From: Marinifilum breve
Lineage (GTDB): Bacteria; Bacteroidota; Bacteroidia; Bacteroidales; Marinifilaceae
Direction: 5' to 3'
Assembly: GCF_003202155.1 (NCBI RefSeq)
Contig: NZ_QFLI01000004.1
Location: 248,001 to 312,000 of the forward strand
DNA: 64,000 bases
Shown here: in pieces, positions 1 through 9,521 of the stretch
How the letters are laid out: each line of letters begins with the position of its first letter
Position numbering within the stretch: position 1 is the stretch's first letter
Notes under the pieces: model-generated
The model's database searches: none
Told to the model about the DNA's origin: nothing
The model's input: the letters and a program-made list of their open reading frames with translations, nothing else
Program-made: the position numbers and the translations under genes

Positions 1-1
1 A

Positions 2-2869
2 AAGAAATACACTTCGGCAAGCTCGGTTCGTGTTTTACGCATTTGTACCGAAATTAACGAAGAATTGATTATCAGACAAAAGGTTATTGTGCTGATCCAA
101 CTTCTGGAATTTTTAAATTCTGAAGATGAAATTAGTGAACAAGAATTTGCCTTTGTCGAAACTGTTGCCGACACATTTAATCTTCCTAAAGAAGGCTATG
201 AAAGACTTCGAAACTTTGTCCTTAATGATTTTGCTGAAATTAAACCATCAAGCAGATTACTCACTGTAAGTAATTCTGAGTCGAATCATGAAATTGGAGA
301 ACATTACTACTCGCCTGGGTTAATTGGTAAAATCAAGATTCTTAGATTACAAACCGTAGATATGTTTGTAATGCGATTCAAGGGGATTGACGAATTATTC
401 ATGAATGGTCAATCGTTGAATTCAGATCGTGTACATGTGCTAAGTCAAGGATCATCTATTCGTAACCCTAAAATCGATCCTATTTATTTTAGCGATATTG
501 TTGGTACATTTTATCGTGATAACAATCAAAAAAGAGTAGTTTTTGAAGCTCAAAATATAGAATATCGATTCAAAGAGGATAATATCGGTGTACATGACCT
601 TTCGTTCAAGGAAGAATCGGGTAAAATGGTTGGAATTATCGGATCGAGTGGCGCAGGTAAAACCACCCTATTAAACGTTTTAAACGGATCGGCTCAACCA
701 AATAAAGGAAATGTTGTAATTAATGGTTATGATATTACTTTCGATAAATCGAAACTTGAAGGTGTAATTGGGCATGTATCCCAAGATGATTTGTTGATTG
801 AATCGCTTACTGTTTTTGAAAACCTATACTATAATGCGAAACTTTGTTTTGACAAACATAGTAGTTTTCAATTAATCAGGCTGGTTTTAAAACTTTTGAA
901 AGATTTAGGCTTATACGAAGCCCGTAATCTGAAAGTAGGAAACCCTTTAGATAAAAAGATTAGTGGTGGACAACGCAAAAGATTGAACATTGCACTGGAA
1001 TTGATTCGCGAGCCTTCGGTTTTATTTCTTGATGAACCAACATCCGGTTTGTCATCAAGAGATTCAGCCAAAATTATGGATTTGCTGAAAAACCTGGCTT
1101 TAAAAGGCAAATTAATTTTTGTAGTCATTCATCAACCTGCTTCGGATATTTTTAAAATGTTCGATCGCCTGTTGATATTGGATACTGGCGGATACCTTAT
1201 CTTTAATGGAAATCCACTAGATGCCATTACCTATTTTAAATCGCAAACTTTACGAGCGAATCGTACCGAAAGCGAATGTAATTCTTGCGGTAATGTTGAT
1301 GCTGATCAGATATTTAACATCGTTGAATCAGAAGTTCTTGACGAATATGGCAATCCTACACAAGTGAGAAAAGTTTCCCCTGTTCAGTGGTATCAAAGGT
1401 TTAAGGACCATAATAATAATGGCAAAGACATAGAAGATACGAAGGAATTACCGCCAGTGAGCTTTAAAATCCCTTCAGCTTTAAAGCAGTTTTGGGTATT
1501 TACCAAGCGAGACGTAATTTCAAAATTTGCCAATCGTCAGTATTTGTTCATCAACCTGTTCGAGACACCTTTGTTGGCATTAATTCTATCCTACATTATC
1601 AAGTATTATAATGTAGATGCAGGCAATGAGCTTGGCTACACTTTTAGCAACAATAGCAACATGCCCGTTTACCTGTTCATGGCAGTTATTGTGGCTCTAT
1701 TTATTGGCTTAACCTTAAGTGCTGAGGAAATCATTAAGGATAGAAAAATTCTGAAAAGGGAACGCTTCTTAAATCTCAGTAAATCTGGATATTTAATTTC
1801 GAAAATTGTAATTCTATTTACAATTTCAGCCTTTCAGGCATTTTTATTCACTCTCATAGGCAATTCCATACTGGAAATCAAGGGAATGTTTTTTGAGTAC
1901 TGGCTTGCCCTATTCAGTGCCTGGTGTTTTGCCAATATGCTTGGTTTAATTATATCCGATAGCTTTAAAACAGTAATTACAATCTATATCCTAATCCCAT
2001 TTATACTGATTCCTCAGCTGATACTTAGTGGTATAATTGTGAAGTTTGATAAATTAAACCCTAACATCTCCGCTCCAAACTCTATTCCTTGGTATGGAGA
2101 AATAATTACAGCACGTTGGGCTTATGAAGCATTGGCAGTAAAACAGTTTAAGGATAATCAATTCAATGCAAATTTCTACGTTTACGAAAAGCTAATGAGT
2201 AAAGCCGACTACCGTAAAAATTATTGGCTTCCTATTCTTAAAAACAAATTAAACGAGTGTGAAAGGTATTTAAACCAAGCCGATAAACTTGAAAAATTAG
2301 AATCAAACCTGGTTTTATTGAGAAATGAATTATCTCTTGAAGATTTGGATAATTTGGCCTTTCATTTTGAAAGAATGGATTACCTGTCTCCTATCAAATT
2401 AGATGATTTAACAATTAAAAATCTGCGCTCCTATTTCGACAAATTGAATCGCTACTACATTAATTTGTATAATGTTTCGAACCGAAAAAAGGATGAACAT
2501 TTGGTTGAAATTCAGAAACAATACGACAACAAACAAGAGTTTGTTAGAATGAAGAAAGAATATTCAAATGAAAGGTTAACCGAGTTTGTACGTAACAGCA
2601 ACGATATTGAAAGAATCATAGAGTATAATGATCGATTGTATCAAAAGATTGATCCGATATATCGAGATCCTGAGTGCAAATTTCTTAAAGCGCATTTTTA
2701 TGCACCACAAAAGTGCCTATTCGGCAAATACTACGATACCTATTGGGTAAACATTATTGTGATTTGGTGCTCGAGCATTGGCCTATACCTTGTATTGTAT
2801 TTTGGCTTACTTAAAAAAGCTTTGGGTATATTCGAACAACGGATTAAAAAAAGGAGTTATAATTCTTAA
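2..2869 (+). CDS. ABC transporter, ATPase fused to ABC-2 permease (5' end outside window)
   Basis: This is an exporter subunit with ATPase and permease in one chain, arranged like ABCG half-transporters. The reading frame stays open to the left edge, so the TTG at 65 is not a convincing start and the protein is N-terminally truncated here. The first ~60 visible residues form an acidic helical segment resembling a TerB-like domain. Numbered from codon 65, the Walker A (GSSGAGKTT) lies near residue 193, the signature (SGGQRKR) near 304 and Walker B (FLDEPTSGLSS) near 320. A Cys-x-x-Cys element follows near 410. Hydrophobic segments of the permease span roughly 495-700, then comes a long charged helical insert (about 720-880) and a last membrane helix. 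The substrate cannot be inferred. A strong terminator follows directly. Confidence 0.85.
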   Translation, partial: KKYTSASSVRVLRICTEINEELIIRQKVIVLIQLLEFLNSEDEISEQEFAFVETVADTFNLPKEGYERLRNFVLNDFAEIKPSSRLLTVSNSESNHEIGEHYYSPGLIGKIKILRLQTVDMFVMRFKGIDELFMNGQSLNSDRVHVLSQGSSIRNPKIDPIYFSDIVGTFYRDNNQKRVVFEAQNIEYRFKEDNIGVHDLSFKEESGKMVGIIGSSGAGKTTLLNVLNGSAQPNKGNVVINGYDITFDKSKLEGVIGHVSQDDLLIESLTVFENLYYNAKLCFDKHSSFQLIRLVLKLLKDLGLYEARNLKVGNPLDKKISGGQRKRLNIALELIREPSVLFLDEPTSGLSSRDSAKIMDLLKNLALKGKLIFVVIHQPASDIFKMFDRLLILDTGGYLIFNGNPLDAITYFKSQTLRANRTESECNSCGNVDADQIFNIVESEVLDEYGNPTQVRKVSPVQWYQRFKDHNNNGKDIEDTKELPPVSFKIPSALKQFWVFTKRDVISKFANRQYLFINLFETPLLALILSYIIKYYNVDAGNELGYTFSNNSNMPVYLFMAVIVALFIGLTLSAEEIIKDRKILKRERFLNLSKSGYLISKIVILFTISAFQAFLFTLIGNSILEIKGMFFEYWLALFSAWCFANMLGLIISDSFKTVITIYILIPFILIPQLILSGIIVKFDKLNPNISAPNSIPWYGEIITARWAYEALAVKQFKDNQFNANFYVYEKLMSKADYRKNYWLPILKNKLNECERYLNQADKLEKLESNLVLLRNELSLEDLDNLAFHFERMDYLSPIKLDDLTIKNLRSYFDKLNRYYINLYNVSNRKKDEHLVEIQKQYDNKQEFVRMKKEYSNERLTEFVRNSNDIERIIEYNDRLYQKIDPIYRDPECKFLKAHFYAPQKCLFGKYYDTYWVNIIVIWCSSIGLYLVLYFGLLKKALGIFEQRIKKRSYNS

Positions 2870-2890
2870 GACCTAAATTGAATGATATAA

Positions 2891-2922
2891 AAAAACTGCA
2901 ACCTAATAGATTGCAGTTTTTT
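2891..2922 (+). terminator. Rho-independent terminator after the ABC transporter
   Basis: An inverted repeat (ACTGCAA with TTGCAGT) is followed by a T run, 22 bases after the ABC transporter stop. An A run on the left side would let it also serve the convergent minus-strand siaC-like gene. Confidence 0.8.
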
Positions 2923-2944
2923 ATTTATCTAATTGAATAACATT

Positions 2945-3325
2945 TTATTCATCATCCTCAATCATATTAAAAGGAATCTTTACAATAGATTGATAATCTT
3001 CACCAGCTTCCAACATGTCCTCATCATCCATTTCGTAATGCCAGTTGATGATCACTTTTTTTCCTCGTTTAAAAACGGTTTCCAATTTCTTAAATACGTC
3101 CAAAATACATTTCGACGAACTGGTGTTAAAATATTCTAATCTAATCGAAACTTTAGTTTCTTCCTGTGGCTCGTTGATATACGAATCCAGCCACTCCATA
3201 ACAGGCTTGTAAAAATCAAGCGAGTTTTCTGGAATTGAACGACCTTCAATTAAAAAAGCTCCATTAGCTCCATTAAAATTAATACTTGGAGTTTTTGGGC
3301 TACCTTCTAAAACTAGTGAATTCAT
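2945..3325 (-). CDS. SiaC-family regulatory phosphoprotein (DUF1987)
   Basis: This 126-residue protein matches the SiaC/DUF1987 family. In Pseudomonas aeruginosa, SiaC is phosphorylated by SiaB and dephosphorylated by the PP2C phosphatase SiaA, and unphosphorylated SiaC activates a diguanylate cyclase. The segment LEYFNTSSSK places a threonine at position 68, the number of the regulatory Thr in P. aeruginosa SiaC. It lies 19 bp downstream of the siaB-like kinase on the same strand, so the two are surely co-transcribed. No siaA or siaD homologue is adjacent. What it controls in this organism is unknown. Confidence 0.85.
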   Translation of the reverse strand: MNSLVLEGSPKTPSINFNGANGAFLIEGRSIPENSLDFYKPVMEWLDSYINEPQEETKVSIRLEYFNTSSSKCILDVFKKLETVFKRGKKVIINWHYEMDDEDMLEAGEDYQSIVKIPFNMIEDDE

Positions 3326-3344
3326 GGAAGTTATACTTTAAGTT

Positions 3345-3884
3345 TTATATTACAACATCAATAGAAAGGAATAAATAGTCGGCATTATAATCAATAAACT
3401 GATATTCCATATTATTGCCACTTTTCCTGGCAATCTCTACCATTCCTAAACCGCCTCCTCCTTTTTCGGAGAATTGCTCATTATTTAATATGATTCGATA
3501 CAAATTTCGGGTTTCTTCTGACGACAAAGTATTGATCTGATCAATTCTATCACGAATTAGCTTTAGGCCTTCAATTTTTATGAAGTTCCCCACGCTAATG
3601 CGATATTGCATTCCTTCATCTCTTAAAATAAGTACTCCAAATTTGTTGTAATCAACATTCAAATCAGCAGGTACTTCTCCATGATGATGAAGATTTTGCA
3701 CCAACTCAATTAAAACATTAAAAATTTTTTTGAAAATTTTCGGAGACTCGTCCTTTGCTTTAAGAATCCTCTCAATCGAATTTAGAATTCGAGTAACATC
3801 CTCATCATCAATTCTGCCTTTGTAATCAAAAATAGCATCTTCATCTATTTTTTCTTCATACCACTGATTAAGGTCAAAATTCAT
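3345..3884 (-). CDS. SiaB-family protein kinase (GHKL-type ATPase)
   Basis: This 179-residue cytoplasmic protein fits the SiaB family of serine/threonine kinases with a histidine-kinase-like ATPase fold. The N-box is visible as ELVQNLHHH near residue 62, and the glycine-rich lid (EKGGGGLGMVEIA) lies near 140. It is the first gene of a two-gene operon with the SiaC-like substrate. A perfect -7 element lies 30 bases upstream of the start codon. The expected role is to phosphorylate the SiaC-like partner. The opposing phosphatase could be the SpoIIE-type protein at 25.0 kb, but that link is speculation. Confidence 0.82.
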   Translation of the reverse strand: MNFDLNQWYEEKIDEDAIFDYKGRIDDEDVTRILNSIERILKAKDESPKIFKKIFNVLIELVQNLHHHGEVPADLNVDYNKFGVLILRDEGMQYRISVGNFIKIEGLKLIRDRIDQINTLSSEETRNLYRIILNNEQFSEKGGGGLGMVEIARKSGNNMEYQFIDYNADYLFLSIDVVI

Positions 3885-3913
3885 AAATTATTAGGCTTAG
3901 GGTTACTCAATAA

Positions 3914-3921
3914 CAAAATTA
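3914..3921 (-). promoter_or_regulatory. -7 element upstream of siaB-like gene
   Basis: On the minus strand this reads TAATTTTG, a perfect match to the Bacteroidota TAnnTTTG -7 consensus, about 30 bases ahead of the kinase start. The -33 region is only loosely T-rich. Confidence 0.55.
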
Positions 3922-3974
3922 GCAAATTATCTCAGAGTTAAAAGTGAAGCAGGATCAAATTTCCTGCTTAGCTC

Positions 3975-5147
3975 TTATTTATCTTTCTTATAATTATCCT
4001 TCTTTTTACCTTCGAACATGCTGTATTTTTGGAATTTACATTCCAGCGCACCATTATAAAGTGTAATTTTTCTTGATGGACGCAATCCTACACTGTCGAA
4101 ACACTCTTTTCCATAGCTTAAAATCCAAGCATCATAACCAGCAAAGTTGTGCTTTAATCTTTCTCCAATCATAGCATACAATCCTTCTAAATCTTTTGGT
4201 CGTAAACGCTCTCCATAAGGTGGATTGGTAATCAACAGTCCTTTTTCAACAGGTGGAACAAACTGTTGGAATGGAGTAACATTCAGTTTAATTTTTCTTC
4301 TTAAACCTGCGTTACGGATATTCTCCTCTGCAATTTCCATCGCTTTATCAGAGATATCAGCTCCAATAATTTTTCCTTCGTAATCAACCTCAGTTTCTTC
4401 ATTGTAGATATCATCCCACATATCCTCATCGAAATCTTTCCATTTTTGGAATCCAAATTCTTTACGATACAATCCAGGAGGAATATTGTAAGCAATTAAT
4501 GCAGCTTCAATCAAAATGGTTCCCGATCCACACATTGGGTCAATAAAGTTAGATTTCTTATCCCAACCAGAAAGTAAAATTAAACCCGCTGCCAACACTT
4601 CATTAAGTGGAGCTGCTGTTTCTCCTACACGATATCCTCTTTTGTGCAGCGATTCCCCTGAACTATCTAGGGAAACTGTACAAGTATTTCTATCGATATG
4701 AATGTTAACACGTAAAGTAGGATTCATCATTCTTACCGAAGGGCGATCGCCAGTAGCATAAAAGAATTGATCTACAATAGCATCTTTTACACGATAAGTG
4801 ACAAATTTTGAGTGCTTAAAGTCATCTGAGCTAATTGTACTATCAATAGCAATGGTGTCTTTATTTGTAATGTACTCACTCCAGTCAACTTCCTGAATTC
4901 CTTTGTACAACTCGTCGGTATCGTGAGCTGTAAATTTGTGAATTGGTTTAATAACTCGGGTGGCAGTTCTCAAATGCATGTTTGCCTTATAAAGTAAGGT
5001 TTTATCCCCCACAAAGCTCACCGCACGTTTTAAAATTCTAATCTCCTCTGCGCCTAATTGTTCCAATTCATTAGACAATACTTCCTCTAAACCATGAAAG
5101 GTTTTTGCAATTAATCTGAATTTACCCGAGTCTGTTTTCACAACCAT
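3975..5147 (-). CDS. THUMP-domain class I SAM-dependent rRNA methyltransferase (RlmL-N/YpsC-like)
   Basis: This 390-residue protein has an N-terminal THUMP RNA-binding domain (about 55-160) and a Rossmann methyltransferase domain (about 170-370). SAM-binding motif I reads FIDPMCGSGTILIEA. The catalytic NPPYG motif near 308 is typical of N2-guanine/N6-adenine methyltransferases. The family includes the methyltransferase half of E. coli RlmL and B. subtilis YpsC, which make m2G in 23S rRNA. Full length for the single-domain form. The C-terminus is lysine-rich. It is monocistronic, with its own promoter-like element at 5248. Confidence 0.85.
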   Translation of the reverse strand: MVVKTDSGKFRLIAKTFHGLEEVLSNELEQLGAEEIRILKRAVSFVGDKTLLYKANMHLRTATRVIKPIHKFTAHDTDELYKGIQEVDWSEYITNKDTIAIDSTISSDDFKHSKFVTYRVKDAIVDQFFYATGDRPSVRMMNPTLRVNIHIDRNTCTVSLDSSGESLHKRGYRVGETAAPLNEVLAAGLILLSGWDKKSNFIDPMCGSGTILIEAALIAYNIPPGLYRKEFGFQKWKDFDEDMWDDIYNEETEVDYEGKIIGADISDKAMEIAEENIRNAGLRRKIKLNVTPFQQFVPPVEKGLLITNPPYGERLRPKDLEGLYAMIGERLKHNFAGYDAWILSYGKECFDSVGLRPSRKITLYNGALECKFQKYSMFEGKKKDNYKKDK

Positions 5148-5247
5148 CTTTTTAAATCTACGTCTAAACTATTTCAATTATCAAATCAACGAAAACGTCT
5201 TTTCTTAACAAATTTAAAGCACTTGTCTTTGATTCGATTTTCGGCTA

Positions 5248-5255
5248 CAAAATTA
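5248..5255 (-). promoter_or_regulatory. -7 element upstream of the THUMP methyltransferase
   Basis: The minus strand reads TAATTTTG, a perfect TAnnTTTG match, implying a leader of about 90 bases. The rest of the 5148-5339 gap is AT-rich and holds nothing else obvious apart from the terminator at 5305. Confidence 0.45.
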
Positions 5256-5304
5256 ATCTTTAACACCTAAAAACATAGGCTTTTAATCAGATATTCAAAA
5301 AAAA

Positions 5305-5327
5305 AGCCGAAAGCGATGCTTTCGGCT
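5305..5327 (-). terminator. Terminator of the S41 protease gene
   Basis: A perfect 10-bp stem (AGCCGAAAGC / GCTTTCGGCT) with a 3-base loop is followed by a U run in the minus-strand transcript, 12 bases after the protease stop. Confidence 0.9.
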
Positions 5328-5339
5328 CATAATCAGCAA

Positions 5340-6953
5340 TTACTCGCTAATCAATTCGGTATCGTATAATTTGGGATTTTTGAGTACCTCTATGGCTTTT
5401 TGAACAAATTCGTTCTTGCTATTCACAATTTTATAATACTCGGTACTCTCCCATAAATCTCTTGCCAACAACGCCTTTACATGCAACTTGATATCGTCCA
5501 ATACTGCATTGTAATCCTCTTCAGTTTTTTCAATTCCTTCTTTTTCTCCCAAAGCAACAATTTCTGCCATCATTTCATCGCTTACTTCGAAATTCTTCGC
5601 GAATGGTTCAAATTTTGGATACTTCTTTCTTAATGATTCAAGGTTTTTATCCATATAGTTCACCACATAAGGGTAGATAACATTTTTACGAACCAATAGA
5701 TTGAAATATTTATAGTTTGCAGTTGTATCAATAGGAATAAAAATATCTGGCATAATTCCACCACCACCATATACTGTTCTTTTCTTTACAAGTGTATTGT
5801 ATTTTAAAGAATCAGGAAAGTGAATACTATTAGCATTAATCATTTCTCCAGATTTGTATCGCTTCAAGATATCCAAATGATAATCTTCCAGACCATTTTC
5901 ATATGGTTTTTGAATACATCTTCCTGTTGGAGTATAATAATGCGCAGTTGTTAATCGAATCATCGAACCATCAGAAAGTGGAAATTGTCTTTGCACCAAT
6001 CCCTTTCCAAATGTTCTACGACCTATAATCACACCTCTATCCCAATCTTGAACTGCTCCCGATACAATTTCAGAAGCTGATGCTGATCCTTCATCTAAAA
6101 GAATTACAACTCTTCCTTCTTTAAAAATCCCTTTCGCGGTAGAAATATTCTCTCTTCTTGGAGTTGATAATCCTTTAGTATATACAATTAGCTTTTCTGC
6201 ATCCATAAACTGATCAACCATTTCAATGGCAGCGGTCATAAATCCTCCTCCATTGCCTCGCAAATCAAGAATCAGATCTTTCATTTTTTGAGCTTTTAAC
6301 TTGGTTAAAGCCTCTAAAAATTCATCGGAAGTTGTGAGAGCAAATCGGTTTAACTTCATGTATCCAATTTGCTTGTTAATCATGTAAGCAGCATCCAAAC
6401 TATGAATTGGAATTTTATCGCGAGTAATTACAAACTCTAACAACCCCTTCTCTTTCTTCCTCTTTACTTTCAGGTTTACAATCGTACCTTTATCTCCACG
6501 TAAACGCTTATGCACATCAGTATTTTTCATACCAATCGCAGCAACATTTTCGTTGTCAATCTCTATGATTCTATCACCAGCTCGAAGTCCAACCTTTTCT
6601 GATGGTCCACCAGGAATCGTTGCTACCACCATTAATGTGTCACGTAACAAGTTAAATTGAATTCCAATTCCACTAAAACTTCCTTGCAAGGCCTCATTCA
6701 TCTCTTTAATCTCATCCTTGCTAATATAGATTGAGTGAGGATCAAGTTCAGCTAATATTTTTACAATTGCATCCTCAGTCAGCTTCTCCACGTTTACAGT
6801 ATCCACATAAAATGCATCAACTAAAGCCAATAAATTTTGATATTTAATTGCCTGCTGTTTCACTGATTGAGCATTAAGTGTTCCACAAATTGCAAAAACA
6901 CTTAAGAATAAAAGCGTAAAGCCATTCCTCAAAAATTTTTTCAAACTACTCAT
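5340..6953 (-). CDS. S41-family carboxy-terminal processing protease (CtpA-like)
   Basis: This 537-residue periplasmic serine protease of the tail-specific protease type has a signal peptide (MSSLKKFLRNGFTLLFL...LNAQ). A PDZ domain follows (about 60-150, containing GIGIQF and GGPSEKVGLRAGD). The S41 core carries the catalytic Ser in DEGSASASEIVSGA and the Lys in RRTFGKGLVQ. A long helical C-terminal extension is usual in Bacteroidota. The ATG at 6953 is preferred over an upstream ATG at 7022, because the longer form would put the promoter-like element at 7012-7019 inside the coding region and would bury the signal peptide. It probably trims or degrades envelope proteins. Confidence 0.88.
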   Translation of the reverse strand: MSSLKKFLRNGFTLLFLSVFAICGTLNAQSVKQQAIKYQNLLALVDAFYVDTVNVEKLTEDAIVKILAELDPHSIYISKDEIKEMNEALQGSFSGIGIQFNLLRDTLMVVATIPGGPSEKVGLRAGDRIIEIDNENVAAIGMKNTDVHKRLRGDKGTIVNLKVKRKKEKGLLEFVITRDKIPIHSLDAAYMINKQIGYMKLNRFALTTSDEFLEALTKLKAQKMKDLILDLRGNGGGFMTAAIEMVDQFMDAEKLIVYTKGLSTPRRENISTAKGIFKEGRVVILLDEGSASASEIVSGAVQDWDRGVIIGRRTFGKGLVQRQFPLSDGSMIRLTTAHYYTPTGRCIQKPYENGLEDYHLDILKRYKSGEMINANSIHFPDSLKYNTLVKKRTVYGGGGIMPDIFIPIDTTANYKYFNLLVRKNVIYPYVVNYMDKNLESLRKKYPKFEPFAKNFEVSDEMMAEIVALGEKEGIEKTEEDYNAVLDDIKLHVKALLARDLWESTEYYKIVNSKNEFVQKAIEVLKNPKLYDTELISE

Positions 6954-7011
6954 ATAAATTATGCTTTTTAATAAATTTTGCGCAAATTGATTGTACTTTA
7001 CAGAACCTGAC

Positions 7012-7019
7012 GAAAGATA
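7012..7019 (-). promoter_or_regulatory. -7-like element upstream of the S41 protease
   Basis: The minus strand reads TATCTTTC, one base from the TAnnTTTG consensus. It lies about 58 bases before the chosen ATG and helps decide that start. It sits in the short divergent gap shared with the Hpt gene at 7059. Confidence 0.4.
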
Positions 7020-7058
7020 CAATCTTTTTAAGAAATACGGGCATTGAATTCAACAAAC

Positions 7059-7790
7059 ATGAAACATAAAGCCAATATATTACTGCTTGGATTTACTTAT
7101 TCATTAAGTATTGAATCTCTGCCTGAAATTAATTTTTCTAAATGTGATTCATTTGATGAATTAACCGAATTACTTCTTTCAAATGAATACAAGTTAATTA
7201 TCTCGAAATTTAAACTTGGTGATAAAACAGCTTTAGATCTAAATGAAACTTTAGAGTCATTACAAAACTATTTTTCTGATTCAGAATCATTCAAATTACT
7301 CGTTTTAACCTCAACCGAAGAGGAGGATAATATTTGTAAGGTAAATAAACTTTTATATTTCCCTGAGGAAATGAATCTAAAATCGTTAATTCTAAAATTA
7401 ATTGATTTACCCCGCGAACCCAAAAAGACAGACAAAGATCTTGCCATTATCGATTTCAATGAGCTTTTTATCAGAGTTGATAACAATAGAGCCTTCATTA
7501 AAGAGGTTATTGAAAAGTTTTTTAGCATTAAAGAATCTCGAATATTAGAAATTCAGACCCCTTTAGAAGATGGAGATTATAAAAAAGCTAAAGATTCTGC
7601 TCACAAGCTAAAAGGAGTTTTAGCCAATTTCTCCATGCATGAGGCCAAGGCAACAATAATTGAATTAGAACAAATAATACTTTCTGAAGATGCCGTAAAG
7701 TCACTTACCAAATTGAAGGAGTTGAATGATAAAATTGAAATTGCGAAAGAATTCTATTTGTCAAATCAGAATCAATTCGAAACCACATAA
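7059..7790 (+). CDS. Hpt-domain phosphotransfer protein with degenerate receiver-like N-terminus
   Basis: This 243-residue protein carries a C-terminal histidine phosphotransfer domain. The phosphorylatable His (about residue 182) sits in the canonical AHKLKGVLANF context. The N-terminal ~115 residues have alternating beta/alpha composition like a response-regulator receiver but lack an acidic pocket, so this half may be a pseudo-receiver. The ATG at 7059 (MKHKANILLL) is preferred over a TTG at 7044. No histidine kinase lies next to it, so its donors and acceptors are presumably encoded elsewhere. It converges on guaA through a shared terminator. Confidence 0.72.
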   Translation: MKHKANILLLGFTYSLSIESLPEINFSKCDSFDELTELLLSNEYKLIISKFKLGDKTALDLNETLESLQNYFSDSESFKLLVLTSTEEEDNICKVNKLLYFPEEMNLKSLILKLIDLPREPKKTDKDLAIIDFNELFIRVDNNRAFIKEVIEKFFSIKESRILEIQTPLEDGDYKKAKDSAHKLKGVLANFSMHEAKATIIELEQIILSEDAVKSLTKLKELNDKIEIAKEFYLSNQNQFETT

Positions 7791-7795
7791 AAAAA

Positions 7796-7820
7796 CGGTA
7801 GCACCTTTAAAGTACTACCG
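7796..7820. terminator. Bidirectional terminator between the hpt gene and guaA
   Basis: A CGGTAG...CTACCG stem is flanked by an A run on the left. It lies between the convergent stops at 7790 and 7842 and can serve guaA, and more weakly the Hpt gene. Confidence 0.7.
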
Positions 7821-7841
7821 CCATATCATGTTTTAACAAAT

Positions 7842-9374
7842 TTATTCCCACTCAATAGTTGCTGGTGGCTTAGAGCTTACATCATAAACAACTCTATTAA
7901 CACCTTTTACATTATTGATGATTTTGTTTGAGGTTTTAGCAAGAAACTCATATGGCAAATGCGACCAGTCTGCAGTCATACCATCAGTAGAACCAACCGC
8001 ACGAAGAGCAACAACACTTTCATAGGTACGCTCATCTCCCATTACTCCTACAGATTGAACTGGCAACAACATAGCACCTGCTTGCCAAACTTCATCGTAC
8101 AATCCATCTTCTTTCAAACCTGAAATGAAAATATCATCAACTTCTTGAAGAATTCTCACTTTTTCAGCAGTAATATCACCAAGAATACGAATACCTAATC
8201 CAGGACCTGGGAATGGATGACGACTAATAAATTTATCTTCAAGTCCCATACTTCGTCCAACACGACGTACTTCGTCTTTAAAAAGCAATTTTAGTGGTTC
8301 TACCACTTTTAGCTTCATATAATCAGGCAAACCACCTACATTATGGTGAGACTTAATGGTTTGAGAAGGACCTCCTGTAACTGAAACGGATTCGATTACA
8401 TCTGGATAAATTGTTCCCTGGCCTAACCATTTTGCATTTTCTACTTTATGTGATTCCTCGTCGAATACTTCCACAAATGCATTACCAATGATCTTACGTT
8501 TCTTTTCAGGATCTGTAACACCAGCCAAAGCAGAAATGAACTTCTCTCCTGCATCAACACCAGTTACATTTAAACCTAAGGTTTCGTATTGTTTTAGAAC
8601 ATTTGTAAACTCGTTCTTACGAAGTAAACCGTTATCAACAAAAATACAATATAGATTTTTGCCAATTGCTTTGTGCAATAACATAGCAGCAACAGTAGAG
8701 TCTACACCTCCTGAAAGAGCCAAAATAACCGACTCATCACCAAGTTTTTCTTTCAACTCTGCTACTGTTGTTTCTACAAATGCATCTGGAGTCCAATCCT
8801 GTGAACATCCACAAATGCCAACAATAAAGTTCTCTAATAAAACAATACCTTCTGTACTGTGATAAACCTCCGGATGGAATTGAATACCATAAGTTGTTTC
8901 ACCTTCAATTGCAAAAGCAGCATTTTCCACGTCAGCGGTACTTGCTGTTACTTTATAATTTGCAGGCATTCTTTCTATGGTATCACCATGCGACATCCAA
9001 ACCTGAGAATTCAAGCTAATTCCTTTTAAAAGAGCACAGCTATTATCAACCGAAGTTAAGTTAGCACGACCATATTCTCTTTTGTTTGATGCCATTACTT
9101 CACCACCAAAGCAGTGAGCCAAATGCTGAGCACCGTAACAAACTCCAAGAAGTGGTAATTTGCCTTTTATTTCTGATAAATCTGGAATTGGAGCTTTTTC
9201 GTCTCTCACTGAGAACGGACTTCCTGATAAAATAACACCCTTGATCGACTCATCGATAGCTGGTGGATTATTATAAGGATGAATTTCACAATACACGTTT
9301 AATTCACGAACACGTCTTGCAATTAACTGAGTGTACTGTGAGCCAAAATCTAAAATCAGAATTTTTTCCTGCAT
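7842..9374 (-). CDS. guaA: GMP synthase (glutamine-hydrolysing)
   Basis: Converts XMP, ATP and glutamine to GMP, the last step of guanine nucleotide synthesis. The 510-residue product is full length for the fused two-domain enzyme. The N-terminal class I glutamine amidotransferase has its nucleophile in LGVCYGAQH and the His-x-Glu pair in [11 protein letters not shown]. The ATP pyrophosphatase domain has the SGGVDST P-loop. The dimerization domain ends in TIEWE, the family's standard terminus. The ATG at 9374 ([14 protein letters not shown]) matches homologues. A longer reading from 9428 would start within the promoter at 9418-9425 and is rejected. Monocistronic. Confidence 0.97.
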   Translation of the reverse strand: MQEKILILDFGSQYTQLIARRVRELNVYCEIHPYNNPPAIDESIKGVILSGSPFSVRDEKAPIPDLSEIKGKLPLLGVCYGAQHLAHCFGGEVMASNKREYGRANLTSVDNSCALLKGISLNSQVWMSHGDTIERMPANYKVTASTADVENAAFAIEGETTYGIQFHPEVYHSTEGIVLLENFIVGICGCSQDWTPDAFVETTVAELKEKLGDESVILALSGGVDSTVAAMLLHKAIGKNLYCIFVDNGLLRKNEFTNVLKQYETLGLNVTGVDAGEKFISALAGVTDPEKKRKIIGNAFVEVFDEESHKVENAKWLGQGTIYPDVIESVSVTGGPSQTIKSHHNVGGLPDYMKLKVVEPLKLLFKDEVRRVGRSMGLEDKFISRHPFPGPGLGIRILGDITAEKVRILQEVDDIFISGLKEDGLYDEVWQAGAMLLPVQSVGVMGDERTYESVVALRAVGSTDGMTADWSHLPYEFLAKTSNKIINNVKGVNRVVYDVSSKPPATIEWE

Positions 9375-9417
9375 AAACTTACAAATTGAGGGTTGTTCAG
9401 TAATCTTATTTGGCGTA

Positions 9418-9425
9418 CAAAGATA
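9418..9425 (-). promoter_or_regulatory. guaA promoter -7 element
   Basis: The minus strand reads TATCTTTG, a perfect -7 consensus. It predicts a transcript start about 35-40 bases ahead of the guaA ATG and decides the start codon. Confidence 0.65.
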
Positions 9426-9492
9426 CACAAATTTGTGACTTTAAAATGCCTTTATTAAGAATTCAAAAAACAAGTTTAGAAGAAAAAAAGAA

Positions 9493-9514
9493 CCCCTGAG
9501 GAATTCCTCAGGGG
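9493..9514 (-). terminator. Terminator of the C1 peptidase gene
   Basis: A perfect stem, CCCCTGAGG / CCTCAGGGG with loop AATT, lies 8 bases beyond the peptidase stop. An A-rich tract on the left becomes a U tract in the minus-strand transcript. Confidence 0.92.
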
Positions 9515-9521
9515 CCATATA

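Noticed and set aside
9375-9428. N-terminal extension of GMP synthase
   Set aside because: It would start inside a perfect promoter -7 element and adds residues not found in the family.
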